NCBI RefSeq assembly: GCF_021389955.1
Contig: NZ_CP089980.1
Span: forward strand, 1,115,501-1,179,500
Length of the DNA stretch: 64,000 bases
Direction of reading: 5' to 3'
Origin: Fulvivirga maritima
Lineage (GTDB): Bacteria > Bacteroidota > Bacteroidia > Cytophagales > Cyclobacteriaceae
The notes beneath the pieces were generated by a model. That model searched no databases. It saw nothing but the letters and a program-made list of their open reading frames with translations, and had not been told where the DNA came from. Positions within the stretch are counted from its first letter, which is position 1; each line of letters begins with the position of its first letter. Of this stretch, positions 16,261-25,468 are shown piece by piece. Made by a program: the position numbers and the translations under genes.

Positions 16261-18393
16261 TTATGGAAGCTGTACTGCTTTCCATTCAGTTTTTTTCATA
16301 GCCAGATAATGTGAATGAGCCTCATCAAAATATAATTTATCATAGATCAAAGGAATTACATCTACACCATGTAAATCGATTACGCCATATTTATTGAACT
16401 TTTTCACAATGACGCTTCCATTACCCAGGTCTACCAGCTCATCATATTTAGGATTAACAATGAGCCTGCCCGCCTTATTGATAAGGCCTTTTTTACCATT
16501 TTTGATGATTACATAACGACCATTGTTCTCATGATAAACAGAATCATAGTCAAAAGAAGAAACCTTATTTCCCTGAGCATTAATAAGCCCCATGCCTGAA
16601 CTGGTTTCTGCTATACTAAGTCCATCCTGAAAACCGCTTACCCAATCATATAATGGCTGCACTACTATTCGCTCTCGTTTATCTATAAAGCCCCATCGGC
16701 CCAGAAGCTTGATAGCCGCCAGTTCTTCACTGAAATTACCTACATCATCATATCGGTTAGCTATTCGAAGCCTGTTTTGGTTATCAATAAATCCATACTG
16801 CCCATTAATCTTTACTGGATAAAAACCTTCTGTAGGCTTTCTTACTTCCTGATATTTCTCATTACCAGAAGGCTTATTTAATATTCGCCCTTCAAAATCT
16901 ACCTTCCAAACTGATCCTTCGCTGAGGTACTCCAAGAGGTAATTATCAAAAACCTCCACTTTATTTTGTGTAAAATAAACGGTACCTTCTTCAAAGCTCT
17001 TTAGGTTAGTCAGGTTTCTATCTAACTCCAGGTAATAATCATCATTTATAATTTTAATAAACTTCGGCTGCGGAAAAACAATCCATCGGCCTACTTTATC
17101 TATAACTCCGTACTCGCCATGAAACTTCACCATCAGGTAGCCATCAATAACCGGAGTTACTTCATCATAAACACAGTGAATCACCTCATCACCAGCCCTA
17201 TTAATAAACCCCCAATATTCACCTTTTTTTACAGGATAAATATAGCTGGTCTCCGGCCCGATGTTATCATACAGCTGAGTAGACTTCTTCACTCCATGCA
17301 CATCATATAAAGACCATTTTTTCACTCCGCCCACTTTCTCTCTGCAATAGATCATATCATTACTCAGATATACAGAATCAAAGCGAGCGCTAAGCACCTC
17401 TTTAGCATCTTGAGTCATTACTCCCCATTTTTGCTGTTTGCGAAAGGCCACTAAACCTTCAGGAGTATAAACCAATCCATCAATATTTTTAGGAGTCAGC
17501 GCGTTACCAACGCTATCTATAAGCCAGGTTTTTTCATTACAATACACCTGCAGATAATCTTCATTTACAGGCTCTATATCATCAAAAGCAAATTTATCTA
17601 TCTCCTTTTGTTCCTGATCCAAAATCAGCCAGGTATTAAAATCCAGCTTTTGGGGCACCTCTCCGGTAAGGTCAAAATCTTTACTTCCGATAGGGCTAAC
17701 CATCACCCCATTAGTATTTACCAGGCCTCTTTCATGGTTTTGAAACACCACTGCATAGCCTGACTTAAACGGGCTGATGCTGTCTAAGGTAAAGTCAACC
17801 ACCTGCTTGCCATTATCATTATAAATGGCCGTTTTATTATCTTTATTTCTTACCGCATAGCGCAGATTTCCCAGCGGAATTATCTCTTTATAACTTAGTG
17901 GAATAATTTCCTTTCCACCCAGGTCAACCACCCCATAAAGGTATTCTCTGCCATTTTTATTAGAAACTATAGCTCTTAGGTCAGAAATAGTAATAGAGGC
18001 ATATTTAAATGGCAATACTATTTTACCTTCAGTAGAGATTGCTCCTAAAAACTCTCTTTGAGAGATCTTTCCCTTCTTAGCTGCTATAAGTAAACGCTTG
18101 CCAGAAGGATAAATTTGCATGTATTCAGGCTCAGTAATTATTTCATTACCCAAGCTGATTAGCCCCCAACCTTCTGAGGTTTTATAACCAATAGTATTAT
18201 TAATCACCTCCAAACCACCTTTGCTCCAGCCCAGAGATTCATACTTAGCAGGTATAACAACGTTGCCCTCGGTATTTTTCAGCCCTTGCTTACCATGATC
18301 CTCAAAAAGCTTATACGGATCTCCGGCAATGGATTCAAAACCAAAGGAAAATAAGAAAACAGTAAGATTAAAAAGTAAGAATAAGTGTTTCAT
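16261..18393 (-). CDS. Exported WG-repeat protein
   Basis: About 710 residues from ATG 18393. That start gives a clean signal peptide (KHLFLLFNLTVFLFSFGF); ATG 18411 is an alternative six codons earlier. A longer in-frame start at 18507 would overlap the divergent gene and bury the signal peptide. Nearly the whole mature protein is WG (KWG) beta repeats of about 45-50 residues, visible as KYGVIDLHGVDVIPLIYDKL, GKKGLINKAGRLIVNPKYDE and GRWGFIDKRERIVVQPLYD. They probably make an extended solenoid or propeller. No catalytic motif is apparent. Molecular role is unknown; WG-repeat proteins are frequent periplasmic or surface proteins in Bacteroidota. Confidence 0.85.
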   Translation of the reverse strand: MKHLFLLFNLTVFLFSFGFESIAGDPYKLFEDHGKQGLKNTEGNVVIPAKYESLGWSKGGLEVINNTIGYKTSEGWGLISLGNEIITEPEYMQIYPSGKRLLIAAKKGKISQREFLGAISTEGKIVLPFKYASITISDLRAIVSNKNGREYLYGVVDLGGKEIIPLSYKEIIPLGNLRYAVRNKDNKTAIYNDNGKQVVDFTLDSISPFKSGYAVVFQNHERGLVNTNGVMVSPIGSKDFDLTGEVPQKLDFNTWLILDQEQKEIDKFAFDDIEPVNEDYLQVYCNEKTWLIDSVGNALTPKNIDGLVYTPEGLVAFRKQQKWGVMTQDAKEVLSARFDSVYLSNDMIYCREKVGGVKKWSLYDVHGVKKSTQLYDNIGPETSYIYPVKKGEYWGFINRAGDEVIHCVYDEVTPVIDGYLMVKFHGEYGVIDKVGRWIVFPQPKFIKIINDDYYLELDRNLTNLKSFEEGTVYFTQNKVEVFDNYLLEYLSEGSVWKVDFEGRILNKPSGNEKYQEVRKPTEGFYPVKINGQYGFIDNQNRLRIANRYDDVGNFSEELAAIKLLGRWGFIDKRERIVVQPLYDWVSGFQDGLSIAETSSGMGLINAQGNKVSSFDYDSVYHENNGRYVIIKNGKKGLINKAGRLIVNPKYDELVDLGNGSVIVKKFNKYGVIDLHGVDVIPLIYDKLYFDEAHSHYLAMKKTEWKAVQLP

Positions 18394-18505
18394 CCTCAAT
18401 GTCGTGGTCATGACAAAATAGCTAATTTTTGCGATATTTGCTCTAAATAATTTGGGATAAACCCGTGCATCACATTTTGCGACTGCAATATAAAAAATTA
18501 GAACC

Positions 18506-19867
18506 ATGTATATAGAGCAATTGTATACTTCTTGCCTTGCCGAGGCTGCATATTACATTGAATCTGAGGGGGAAGCGACTATTATTGATCCACTTCGTGA
18601 AATTCAGACCTATGTAGATATGGCCCACCAGCGTGGCGCGAAAATCAAATACGTTTTTGAAACACATTTTCATGCTGATTTTGTTTCCGGACATATCGAT
18701 TTAGCAAAAAAAACCGGAGCCACCATTATTTATGGCCCTAAAGCTCAGCCAGCATATGATGTATACACCGCTCAGGATGGAGAGGTATTTACTATAGGAA
18801 AACTTACTATAGAGGTGCTTCATACCCCTGGACATACCCCCGAGTCATCTTGCTTTTTACTGAAAGATGAAGAGGGTAAGAACCATGCTGTTTTCACAGG
18901 AGACACCCTATTTGTAGGTGATGTGGGCCGCCCTGACCTGCTTGATGGTGTTATGACCAAAGAAGAGCTGGCAGGCATGATGTATGACTCACTGAATAAT
19001 AAAATAAAACCACTGAGTGATGACGTAATTGTATACCCTGCTCATGGCCCTGGATCTGCTTGTGGCAAAAACATAGGTAAAGAAACTTTCTCTACTATTG
19101 GCAACCAGAAAAAGACTAACTACGCCCTGCAGGAAATGACCAAAGAAACCTTTATTAAAAAGGTTACAGATGGGATTTTGCCTCCTCCTAAATATTTCTT
19201 TGAAGATGCACGTATTAACAAAGAAGGCTATTCATCTATTGATGATATCATTGCGAGAAACAATCAGGCACTCTCAGAAGATGCTTTTAAAGCTGAAATT
19301 GAAAATGGTGCCATCATACTAGACACCCGTAAGCCTGATAATTTCGAAAAAGGTTTTATTCCTGGAGCTATTAACATTGGGCTTAATGGCCAGTATGCCG
19401 TATGGGTAGGCTCTTTACTGAACATCAACCAGCCATTGGTATTGGTGAGTGAAGAAGGCATGGAAGAGGAAGCCATAATCCGCCTTGCCCGTGTGGGGTA
19501 TGAAAATGTAAAAGGCTACCTGGCCGGAGGCATAAGCAGCTGGAATGAAAGCCTGGATACGGTAGAAAGTGTAAGCCCGAAGCAGGTGAAGCTGACTAAT
19601 GAAATATTAGATGTAAGAAAGGGAGGAGAATTTAACAATGGCCATATAGAAGGAGCTCAACTGGTGACTTTATCAGAGATGCCTGCTAACCTGGAAGGAT
19701 TAGATAAAGACAAAACCTATTATGTGCATTGTGCCGGAGGATACAGAAGTATGATCGCCTCTTCACTTATGAAGAGAGCCGGTTTTAAAAATCCTATTAA
19801 TGTATACGGAGGTTTTAAGGCCATGGAGGAAGCCGGCTTACCGGTATTACTTCCTACTGAAGCTTAA
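18506..19867 (+). CDS. Metallo-beta-lactamase/double rhodanese fusion (persulfide dioxygenase-like)
   Basis: 453 residues. The N-terminal metallo-beta-lactamase domain (about 1-240) is of the ETHE1 type: HFHADF metal motif (H54, H56, D58), HTPGHTPES, FTGDTLFVGDVGRPDL and a late YPAHGPGS. Two rhodanese domains follow. The first (about 270-360) has DTRKPDNFEKGFIPGAIN but no cysteine in its active loop (VLVSEEGMEEE). The second (about 370-450) has the active HCAGGYRS loop with Cys409. This architecture is known for oxidising glutathione or low-molecular-weight persulfides to sulfite and handling sulfane sulfur in the cytoplasm. Start ATG 18506 matches the domain start. Confidence 0.9.
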   Translation: MYIEQLYTSCLAEAAYYIESEGEATIIDPLREIQTYVDMAHQRGAKIKYVFETHFHADFVSGHIDLAKKTGATIIYGPKAQPAYDVYTAQDGEVFTIGKLTIEVLHTPGHTPESSCFLLKDEEGKNHAVFTGDTLFVGDVGRPDLLDGVMTKEELAGMMYDSLNNKIKPLSDDVIVYPAHGPGSACGKNIGKETFSTIGNQKKTNYALQEMTKETFIKKVTDGILPPPKYFFEDARINKEGYSSIDDIIARNNQALSEDAFKAEIENGAIILDTRKPDNFEKGFIPGAINIGLNGQYAVWVGSLLNINQPLVLVSEEGMEEEAIIRLARVGYENVKGYLAGGISSWNESLDTVESVSPKQVKLTNEILDVRKGGEFNNGHIEGAQLVTLSEMPANLEGLDKDKTYYVHCAGGYRSMIASSLMKRAGFKNPINVYGGFKAMEEAGLPVLLPTEA

Positions 19868-19872
19868 AAAAA

Positions 19873-20187
19873 TCAGGCTGGAATGGGGTAAGAGACCAAT
19901 TTATAGAACTTATCCCTTTCCTTTTTATTTCTCTCGTTCGGTTCTCTAATGTATTTTTCCGTAGCTGCCACAGCACACAACTCATTTAATGAATAGCGCT
20001 CACCAATAATTTCATTAGGCAAATAATCGTATTCATCCAGCAGATACCTGTACACTTTTGCCAGCTTCTTTTTATTTTTTACAGCGCTATATACTTCCAG
20101 CAGATCAAGAATAGATCCTTCCTTATAAAGCACTTCATGTAAAGATTCTGCGAGAAAACGGCTTTTAGTCGATAGCATAAGATGCAA
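19873..20187 (-). CDS. Small conserved-looking protein, function unknown
   Basis: 104 residues, mixed charged and helical, no signal peptide, no membrane segment, no motif I recognise. Composition (balanced, few rare residues) and a position that fills the gap after the convergent rhodanese gene with 5 bases between stops favour a real gene. The start may be ATG 20187 or the Met three codons later. I can assign no function. Confidence 0.55.
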   Translation of the reverse strand: MHLMLSTKSRFLAESLHEVLYKEGSILDLLEVYSAVKNKKKLAKVYRYLLDEYDYLPNEIIGERYSLNELCAVAATEKYIREPNERNKKERDKFYKLVSYPIPA

Positions 20188-20329
20188 AACTGATTAAACA
20201 GGCCAACGAATTTCGAAATAATTCATGTAATATTCAACTAAAATATTCTTTTTCAGCTGTGTCTCTAACCTCCATCATCCCCATAAAATAATATTAAAAC
20301 CTTTTTAATTATGGTTCGTAAAATGGAAT

Positions 20330-20524
20330 ATGAGATTTTTAATTTCCATATTACTTTGGTTCATACTACTGGCTCTTTGTTGGCCTTTAGCCATAGTGGC
20401 TTTCTTTGTATGGCTTATTTTATTACCCTTCCAACTTTTGGGCTTTGCTATTGGTGGAGTATTTAAAATAGTAGAAGCCATTTTGATGTTCCCTTTCAGA
20501 GTAGCCGGTCGCATGACTCGCTAA
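20330..20524 (+). CDS. Small two-helix membrane protein
   Basis: 64 residues, mostly hydrophobic: a long first helix (about 3-35, LALCWPLAIVAFFVWLILLP) and a second amphipathic or membrane stretch (about 38-57), with a basic C-terminus (RVAGRMTR) indicating a cytoplasmic end. It may form an operon with the DUF817 gene 38 bases downstream. Function unknown; such small membrane proteins often modulate a larger membrane partner. Confidence 0.6.
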   Translation: MRFLISILLWFILLALCWPLAIVAFFVWLILLPFQLLGFAIGGVFKIVEAILMFPFRVAGRMTR

Positions 20525-20562
20525 GCATTTGCGTCAAGCTAAGCATTGACCTCATTTGATCT

Positions 20563-21387
20563 TTGAAACAATTACATCAACAAATCACCACCAGGCTTTC
20601 TACCAATAGTACGGATCGGCTATCAGTTATTTTTATTAAGAAACTACTGTTATTCGGTTGGTTACAGGCCATTTCGTGCATCTTTCCAGTGATTATATTT
20701 CTTTCGCTGGCACTTTCTTCGTGGGCATCGGGCTACATTCCTCGTTATGACCTACTACTTATCATCTGCATTCTGGCTCAGTTTATCATGTATAAGACAG
20801 GCCTGGAAACTAAAGATGAGGTTTACGTTATCACCATGTTTCATGTGCTGGGGTTGATCATGGAACTTCATAAGGTGCATCATGGCTCATGGTCATATCC
20901 AGAAGCTGCTTATTCTAAGTTTTTCGGAGTGCCTTTATACTCTGGCTTTATGTATGCCAGTGTAGGCAGTTATATATGTCAGGCCTGGCGAAACTTGCAG
21001 CTACGCACTTTGCGCTGGCCCAATAAGTTATTAGCCATAACCATAGGTGCGGCCATCTATCTGAACTTCATCACCAATGCTTTCTTGCCAGATGTGAGGT
21101 TATATATTGCAATAGCCCTCATCATTATATTTTGGAGAACCAAATTTAGCTTTACTCTTGGCGAAAGCACCCATAAAATCTTCGCTATTCTATCCTTCAT
21201 CCTCATCGGCTTTTTCATATGGCTAGCAGAAAATATAGCCACTTTTTTAGGTGCTTGGCGATATGCTTATCAGCACAATGGCTGGCAAATGGTAGAATGG
21301 CATAAAATCACCTCCTGGAGCTTATTGGTCATTGTAAGCATTATTATAGTAGGACAGCTGAAAATTTTCAAAAAAGAAGTTTTCTAA
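20563..21387 (+). CDS. DUF817 family integral membrane protein
   Basis: 274 residues with about eight membrane segments and the conserved DUF817 features: QFIMYKTGLETKDEVYVITMF, FHVLGLIMELHKVHHGSWSYPE, GVPLYSGFMYASVGSYI and WLAENIATFLGAWRY. Several conserved His, Glu and Asp residues sit in or near the membrane (H101/E106/H109 region), so a metal- or lipid-related enzyme is conceivable, but the family has no established function. Start is TTG 20563; the first internal Met lies after two membrane segments, so a non-ATG start is needed. Confidence 0.85.
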   Translation: MKQLHQQITTRLSTNSTDRLSVIFIKKLLLFGWLQAISCIFPVIIFLSLALSSWASGYIPRYDLLLIICILAQFIMYKTGLETKDEVYVITMFHVLGLIMELHKVHHGSWSYPEAAYSKFFGVPLYSGFMYASVGSYICQAWRNLQLRTLRWPNKLLAITIGAAIYLNFITNAFLPDVRLYIAIALIIIFWRTKFSFTLGESTHKIFAILSFILIGFFIWLAENIATFLGAWRYAYQHNGWQMVEWHKITSWSLLVIVSIIIVGQLKIFKKEVF

Positions 21388-21544
21388 CTTTTAAAACATC
21401 ACGTTTCATTGCAACCGTTTGCGCTCCTCAAAATCGTATAATCTTTTCTAAAACAGCTTCTAACACTGATTTTCAAAGCCAAATTTGAAAACAGCAGCCT
21501 CAAAAATGAGTTAGATATTCAATACCTTAGTGAAAAATAACTAA

Positions 21545-23689
21545 ATGCACAGTTCAATGTTAAAATATATACCTCATGCTTTACTGCTGGCATTTTTGAC
21601 TATAAATATATCATGTCAAATGGCTGTAGAATCAGAAGCACCGCTAATTGTTCAATCTCCATCGGGAGATAATTCTGTATCCTTTTTTATTAATAAAGAA
21701 GGAGAAGCAGGCTATACTGTAATGCATAAAGACCAAGCAGTGATAGACTCTTCTTGGGTGAGCTTTGACTTCACCAATATGCCTTCTATTAAAGGAGATC
21801 TAAAAGTAGTTAATACTTCTACTGACACTAAAAACGAAACCTGGCCTATGCCATGGGGAGAACAGAAGGAAGTAACTAACCATTACAATTCGCTTACTGT
21901 AGAGTTACAAGAGACCTCCGAGCTACAAAGGAAGTTCTCGGTAATTTTTAAAGTGTACGATGATGGTATTGGCTTCAGATACTCCTTCCCTGAACAGGAA
22001 AACATGAGCGAAGTATTGATAGCTAATGAAAATACTGAGTTCCAACTCACAGGTGATCATACCGTATGGTGGCAACCTGGAGACTGGGACATCTACGAGC
22101 ACTTATACAATAAATCTAAGTTTTCAGAAATTGATGCCACCACCAAAAGGGATCATCCTAACCTGGCTCAGACTTACATTCCAGTGAATGCAGTAAACAC
22201 TCCTGTAACCATGAAAACAGCTGAAGGCTTATACCTAAGCTTTCATGAGGCCAGTCTGATCAACTACTCTGATATGACTTTACAGGTAGATCCTGCTACT
22301 TTTAAAATGAAGAGTAACCTGGTTGGTTCTGAAAACACAGAATACAAAGTAAAACAACAAACACCTTTCAATACACCTTGGCGTACCATTCAAATAGGCG
22401 AAAGAGCAGGTGATCTTATTGAATCTAAGCTGATCGTTAACCTGAACGAGCCTAATAAGCTGGGAGATGTTTCTTGGTTTAAACCTATGAAGTATGTAGG
22501 CATCTGGTGGGAAATGCACCTGGATAAGTCTACCTGGGACATGAGTGCTCAGCAGAACATGGGATCATTCACAGACAATGCTAAACCTCACGGAAAGCAC
22601 GGAGCCACCACTGAAAATGCTAAATATTACATTGATTTTGCTGCTAAAAATAATATTCATGGCATTTTGGTAGAAGGCTGGAATACTGGCTGGGAACACT
22701 GGATTGGTTTTGAAGACAGAGAAGGCGTTTTTGATTTTGTAACTCCTTACCCTGATTATGACCTGGAAGAAGTAGTGCGCTATGGAAAAGAAAAAGGGGT
22801 AGAACTGATTATGCACCACGAGACTTCTGCTGCTCCACGTACTTATGAGCAACAAATGGATACTGCCTATAATCTGATGGAAAGCCTGGGCATTCATTCT
22901 GTAAAAACAGGTTATGTAGGCAAGATCATTCCTAAAGGAGAATATCATCATGGTCAGTGGATGGTAAATCATTATCAAAAAGCACTGGAAACAGCAGCTA
23001 AACATAATATAGCTATCAATGCTCATGAGCCTATAAAAGCTACTGGGCTAAGAAGAACTTACCCTAATTTTATAGCCAGAGAGGGCCTTAGAGGTCAGGA
23101 GTTTAATGCCTGGGCCAGTGATGGCGGCAACCCTCCTAACCACCTGCCTACTATTGCTTTCACCAGAATGCTGGGCGGACCTATTGATTATACACCGGGT
23201 ATTTTTAACATTAAATTAGATCCCTGGAAAAAGGACAATCAGGTAAATACCACCCTGGCGCAGCAACTGGCTCTATATGTAGTTATATACAGCCCTGTAC
23301 AGATGGCCGCTGATCTACCCGAATATTATGAAGCTCATGATGATGCTTTGCAGTTTATAAGAGATGTAGGAGTTGATTGGGATGAAACTAAAGTTCTGAA
23401 TGGCGAAGTGGGAGATTTTGTAACTATCGCCAGAAAAGAAAAAGGCACTGATAAATGGTTTGTAGGATCTATTACAAATGAAGAGGCCAGAGAACTGACC
23501 ATTAATCTGGACTTCCTGGATGATGGCAAAAACTACAAGGCCACTATTTATGCCGATGGCGAAAATGCACACTGGGATGATAACCCTACTGAATATGTAA
23601 TTAGTAGCGAAGAAGTAAACAAGAATTCACAACTTCAACTTAAGCTGGCTCCCGGCGGTGGGGCTGCCATAAGCATTTTACCTCTTTAA
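21545..23689 (+). CDS. Glycoside hydrolase family 97 (SusB-like alpha-glucosidase/galactosidase)
   Basis: 714 residues, the usual GH97 length. A lipoprotein-type signal ends INISC (Cys about 24), so the enzyme is probably anchored in the periplasm; ATG 21557 is an equally good start. The domain order is the N-terminal beta-sandwich (about 30-290), the TIM barrel (about 300-600, with IHGILVEGWNTGWEHW, LIMHHETSAAP, NAHEPIKATGLRRTYPN and GGPIDYTPGIF) and a C-terminal all-beta domain. Candidate acidic catalytic and calcium-binding residues are the Glu in HHET, NAHEP and GQEFNAW. That pattern is closer to inverting alpha-glucosidases than retaining alpha-galactosidases, but I did not align it. There is no SusC/SusD pair nearby, so it is not part of a local polysaccharide locus. 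Confidence 0.92.
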   Translation: MHSSMLKYIPHALLLAFLTINISCQMAVESEAPLIVQSPSGDNSVSFFINKEGEAGYTVMHKDQAVIDSSWVSFDFTNMPSIKGDLKVVNTSTDTKNETWPMPWGEQKEVTNHYNSLTVELQETSELQRKFSVIFKVYDDGIGFRYSFPEQENMSEVLIANENTEFQLTGDHTVWWQPGDWDIYEHLYNKSKFSEIDATTKRDHPNLAQTYIPVNAVNTPVTMKTAEGLYLSFHEASLINYSDMTLQVDPATFKMKSNLVGSENTEYKVKQQTPFNTPWRTIQIGERAGDLIESKLIVNLNEPNKLGDVSWFKPMKYVGIWWEMHLDKSTWDMSAQQNMGSFTDNAKPHGKHGATTENAKYYIDFAAKNNIHGILVEGWNTGWEHWIGFEDREGVFDFVTPYPDYDLEEVVRYGKEKGVELIMHHETSAAPRTYEQQMDTAYNLMESLGIHSVKTGYVGKIIPKGEYHHGQWMVNHYQKALETAAKHNIAINAHEPIKATGLRRTYPNFIAREGLRGQEFNAWASDGGNPPNHLPTIAFTRMLGGPIDYTPGIFNIKLDPWKKDNQVNTTLAQQLALYVVIYSPVQMAADLPEYYEAHDDALQFIRDVGVDWDETKVLNGEVGDFVTIARKEKGTDKWFVGSITNEEARELTINLDFLDDGKNYKATIYADGENAHWDDNPTEYVISSEEVNKNSQLQLKLAPGGGAAISILPL

Positions 23690-23716
23690 TACCACAGAGG
23701 TAATTGATAAAATCAA

Positions 23717-23769
23717 AAAGGCCAGAATTTATACTAGAGCACTTTGCACTATTATAAATTCTGGCCTTT
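23717..23769. terminator. Bidirectional terminator between GH97 and cytochrome c genes
   Basis: AAAGGCCAGAATTTATA pairs perfectly with TATAAATTCTGGCCTTT (17-base stem). A- and T-runs lie on both sides and it sits between convergent genes. Confidence 0.85.
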
Positions 23770-23791
23770 CCTTTTGATAAATGTAAAGAGC

Positions 23792-24274
23792 TTATTCTTC
23801 CTTACACGTTTTCATAATTTCATTCACCTCTTTTACGTTAAGCATGCCTTCAGACCTGCCCCAAGAGTTATAGATAAATGTGGTTATTTCAGCAATTTCC
23901 AGATTAGTAAGTCGAGCATTACCGGGCATCACCTGATCAAACACTTTACCGTTTATAGTGATTTCACCATACATTCCATTCTTAATGATACAAGGCACTT
24001 CTTTTATTCTGCCATCTAAATAATCAGAGTCTTTTAAAGGTGGATATAAAGAAGCCAGCCCCTCACCACTATCCTGATGACAATTACTACAGTGCCTGTC
24101 ATACAATTCCTTCCCAGCATAAATGTACTGATCAAGCTTAGCATCACCTGTAGAAACCATCGGTTCCTTTTTAGGCTCACTCACCTTAGTGGTAGACTCA
24201 GTGGAATTGTTTGAAGATCCTCCACACGAAAACAAAAAGCCAGAAGCCGCTATAAGCAAAAATAAATTTCTCAT
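23792..24274 (-). CDS. Lipoprotein monoheme cytochrome c
   Basis: 160 residues. The lipoprotein signal ends FLFSC (Cys17), followed by a Ser/Thr-rich linker. The class I cytochrome c domain (about 45-155) carries heme motif CSNCH (C62, C65, H66) and a probable axial Met116 in QVMPGNARL. It is tethered to the periplasmic face of a membrane and shuttles electrons, probably to a terminal oxidase. It is the last gene of hemJ-sco-cytochrome, one base after the sco stop, which ties it to respiratory copper and heme assembly. Confidence 0.92.
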   Translation of the reverse strand: MRNLFLLIAASGFLFSCGGSSNNSTESTTKVSEPKKEPMVSTGDAKLDQYIYAGKELYDRHCSNCHQDSGEGLASLYPPLKDSDYLDGRIKEVPCIIKNGMYGEITINGKVFDQVMPGNARLTNLEIAEITTFIYNSWGRSEGMLNVKEVNEIMKTCKEE

Positions 24275-24275
24275 A

Positions 24276-24911
24276 TCAACCTTCTTTTCTAAGTACTTCT
24301 ATGTCTTTCATTAACACATTAACATCATCTGGCTTAGTACCATCATATATGCCTCTAATGTGTTTGTTTTTATCTACCAAAATAAAGGCTCCGCTATGAA
24401 TATAGCCACCTGGCTCTGAAGGGTCTTCTGAAGCGCTTACCATATAACTGGTTTGTCCCAGCTGGTAAATGGCGTCTTTATCTCCGGTAAGAAAGTGCCA
24501 TTTGTCGGTATTTTCTACTCCTAATTTTAATGCAAATTCTTTTAACACATTCACACTGTCATGCTTAGGATCTATAGTGTAAGAAACCAAGGCTACATCA
24601 GACACATTTTGGATAGAGTCATAGATACGAAGCATCTGAGCATCCATTTTAGGACAAATAGTAGGGCATGAAGTAAAGAAAAAGTCCGCTACATATATTT
24701 TATCTTTAAAAGTATCATTACTCACCCAGTTGCTATCCTGATCTACAAATTTAAAATCAGCTATAGTATGGTATACAGTATCTGTTTCACTGTATTCATG
24801 TCTTCCTAAATAAGGTAATTTCTTATCCCCAGACTCTTGTGATCCACCGCACGAGACAGCCAATGCAGCTATTATTACTGCTAAAATTATTTCAAACTTC
24901 CTTTTTTTCAT
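24276..24911 (-). CDS. SCO1/SenC family copper chaperone lipoprotein
   Basis: 211 residues with lipoprotein signal ending LAVSC (Cys21) and a thioredoxin-like SCO domain: FTSCPTICPKM (C82, C86) and the distant copper ligand H172 in GYIHSGAF. SCO proteins deliver copper to or reduce the CuA site of cytochrome oxidase in the periplasm. The start overlaps the end of hemJ by 20 bases and the next gene follows after one base, so the three are co-translated. No oxidase subunits are present here. Confidence 0.92.
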   Translation of the reverse strand: MKKRKFEIILAVIIAALAVSCGGSQESGDKKLPYLGRHEYSETDTVYHTIADFKFVDQDSNWVSNDTFKDKIYVADFFFTSCPTICPKMDAQMLRIYDSIQNVSDVALVSYTIDPKHDSVNVLKEFALKLGVENTDKWHFLTGDKDAIYQLGQTSYMVSASEDPSEPGGYIHSGAFILVDKNKHIRGIYDGTKPDDVNVLMKDIEVLRKEG

Positions 24912-25437
24912 TTTTCTCTCTTACTTTTTTGTATAACCTGATGGCTAACATCAGAACTACCGTAAAACCGATTAGCCCCGCCAAGCCCCAAACCATACTT
25001 AGTGCATTTTTTAATATTATGATAAAGACAATACCTACCAGTAAAATGGTGGCTACTTCGTTCCAAATTCTTAATTGCTGTGAAGAATATTTATAAACAT
25101 CCTTCTGTAAGGATTTATATATTCTATGGCAAATAAAATGATAAACGTAAAGCAGCAATACCAGCGTGAGCTTGATGTGCATGAACCCTTGTGATAGGTA
25201 AGCAGGCACATAACTGAGTACCCAAGTACCGAAGATCAAAGTAAGAATGGCTGATGGCCAGGTTATACCAAACCACAGCCTGCTGCTATTTCTTTTGTAT
25301 TCTTTTATGAGGATAGACCTGTCAGGCTCAGGTTTTTCACTGGCTTCCACCTGATAAATAAATAGCCTGACTATGTAAAATAGCCCGGCAAACCAGGTTA
25401 CAATAAATATAACGTGTAGTGCTTTTACGTATAACAT
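24892..25437 (-). CDS. hemJ: HemJ-type protoporphyrinogen IX oxidase (CopD/UPF0093 family)
   Basis: 181 residues, four membrane segments. Family marks are the N-terminal YVKALHVIFIVTWFAGLFYI (His8 is a conserved functional histidine in HemJ) and FMHIKLTLVLLLYVYHF with the conserved His-x-Lys. It oxidises protoporphyrinogen IX in the inner membrane, the penultimate step of heme synthesis. Its coupling to sco and a cytochrome c gene fits a supply line for respiration. The basic tail (KKVREKNEKKEV) overlaps the sco start. Confidence 0.88.
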   Translation of the reverse strand: MLYVKALHVIFIVTWFAGLFYIVRLFIYQVEASEKPEPDRSILIKEYKRNSSRLWFGITWPSAILTLIFGTWVLSYVPAYLSQGFMHIKLTLVLLLYVYHFICHRIYKSLQKDVYKYSSQQLRIWNEVATILLVGIVFIIILKNALSMVWGLAGLIGFTVVLMLAIRLYKKVREKNEKKEV

Positions 25438-25468
25438 TTGGCGCCAAAGTTAAGCACCAAATGCCAGT

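Noticed and set aside
16261-18507. The 748-residue version of the WG-repeat protein starting at 18507
   Set aside because: It would overlap the divergent gene start and put 38 residues before a clear signal peptide; 18393 or 18411 is more likely.
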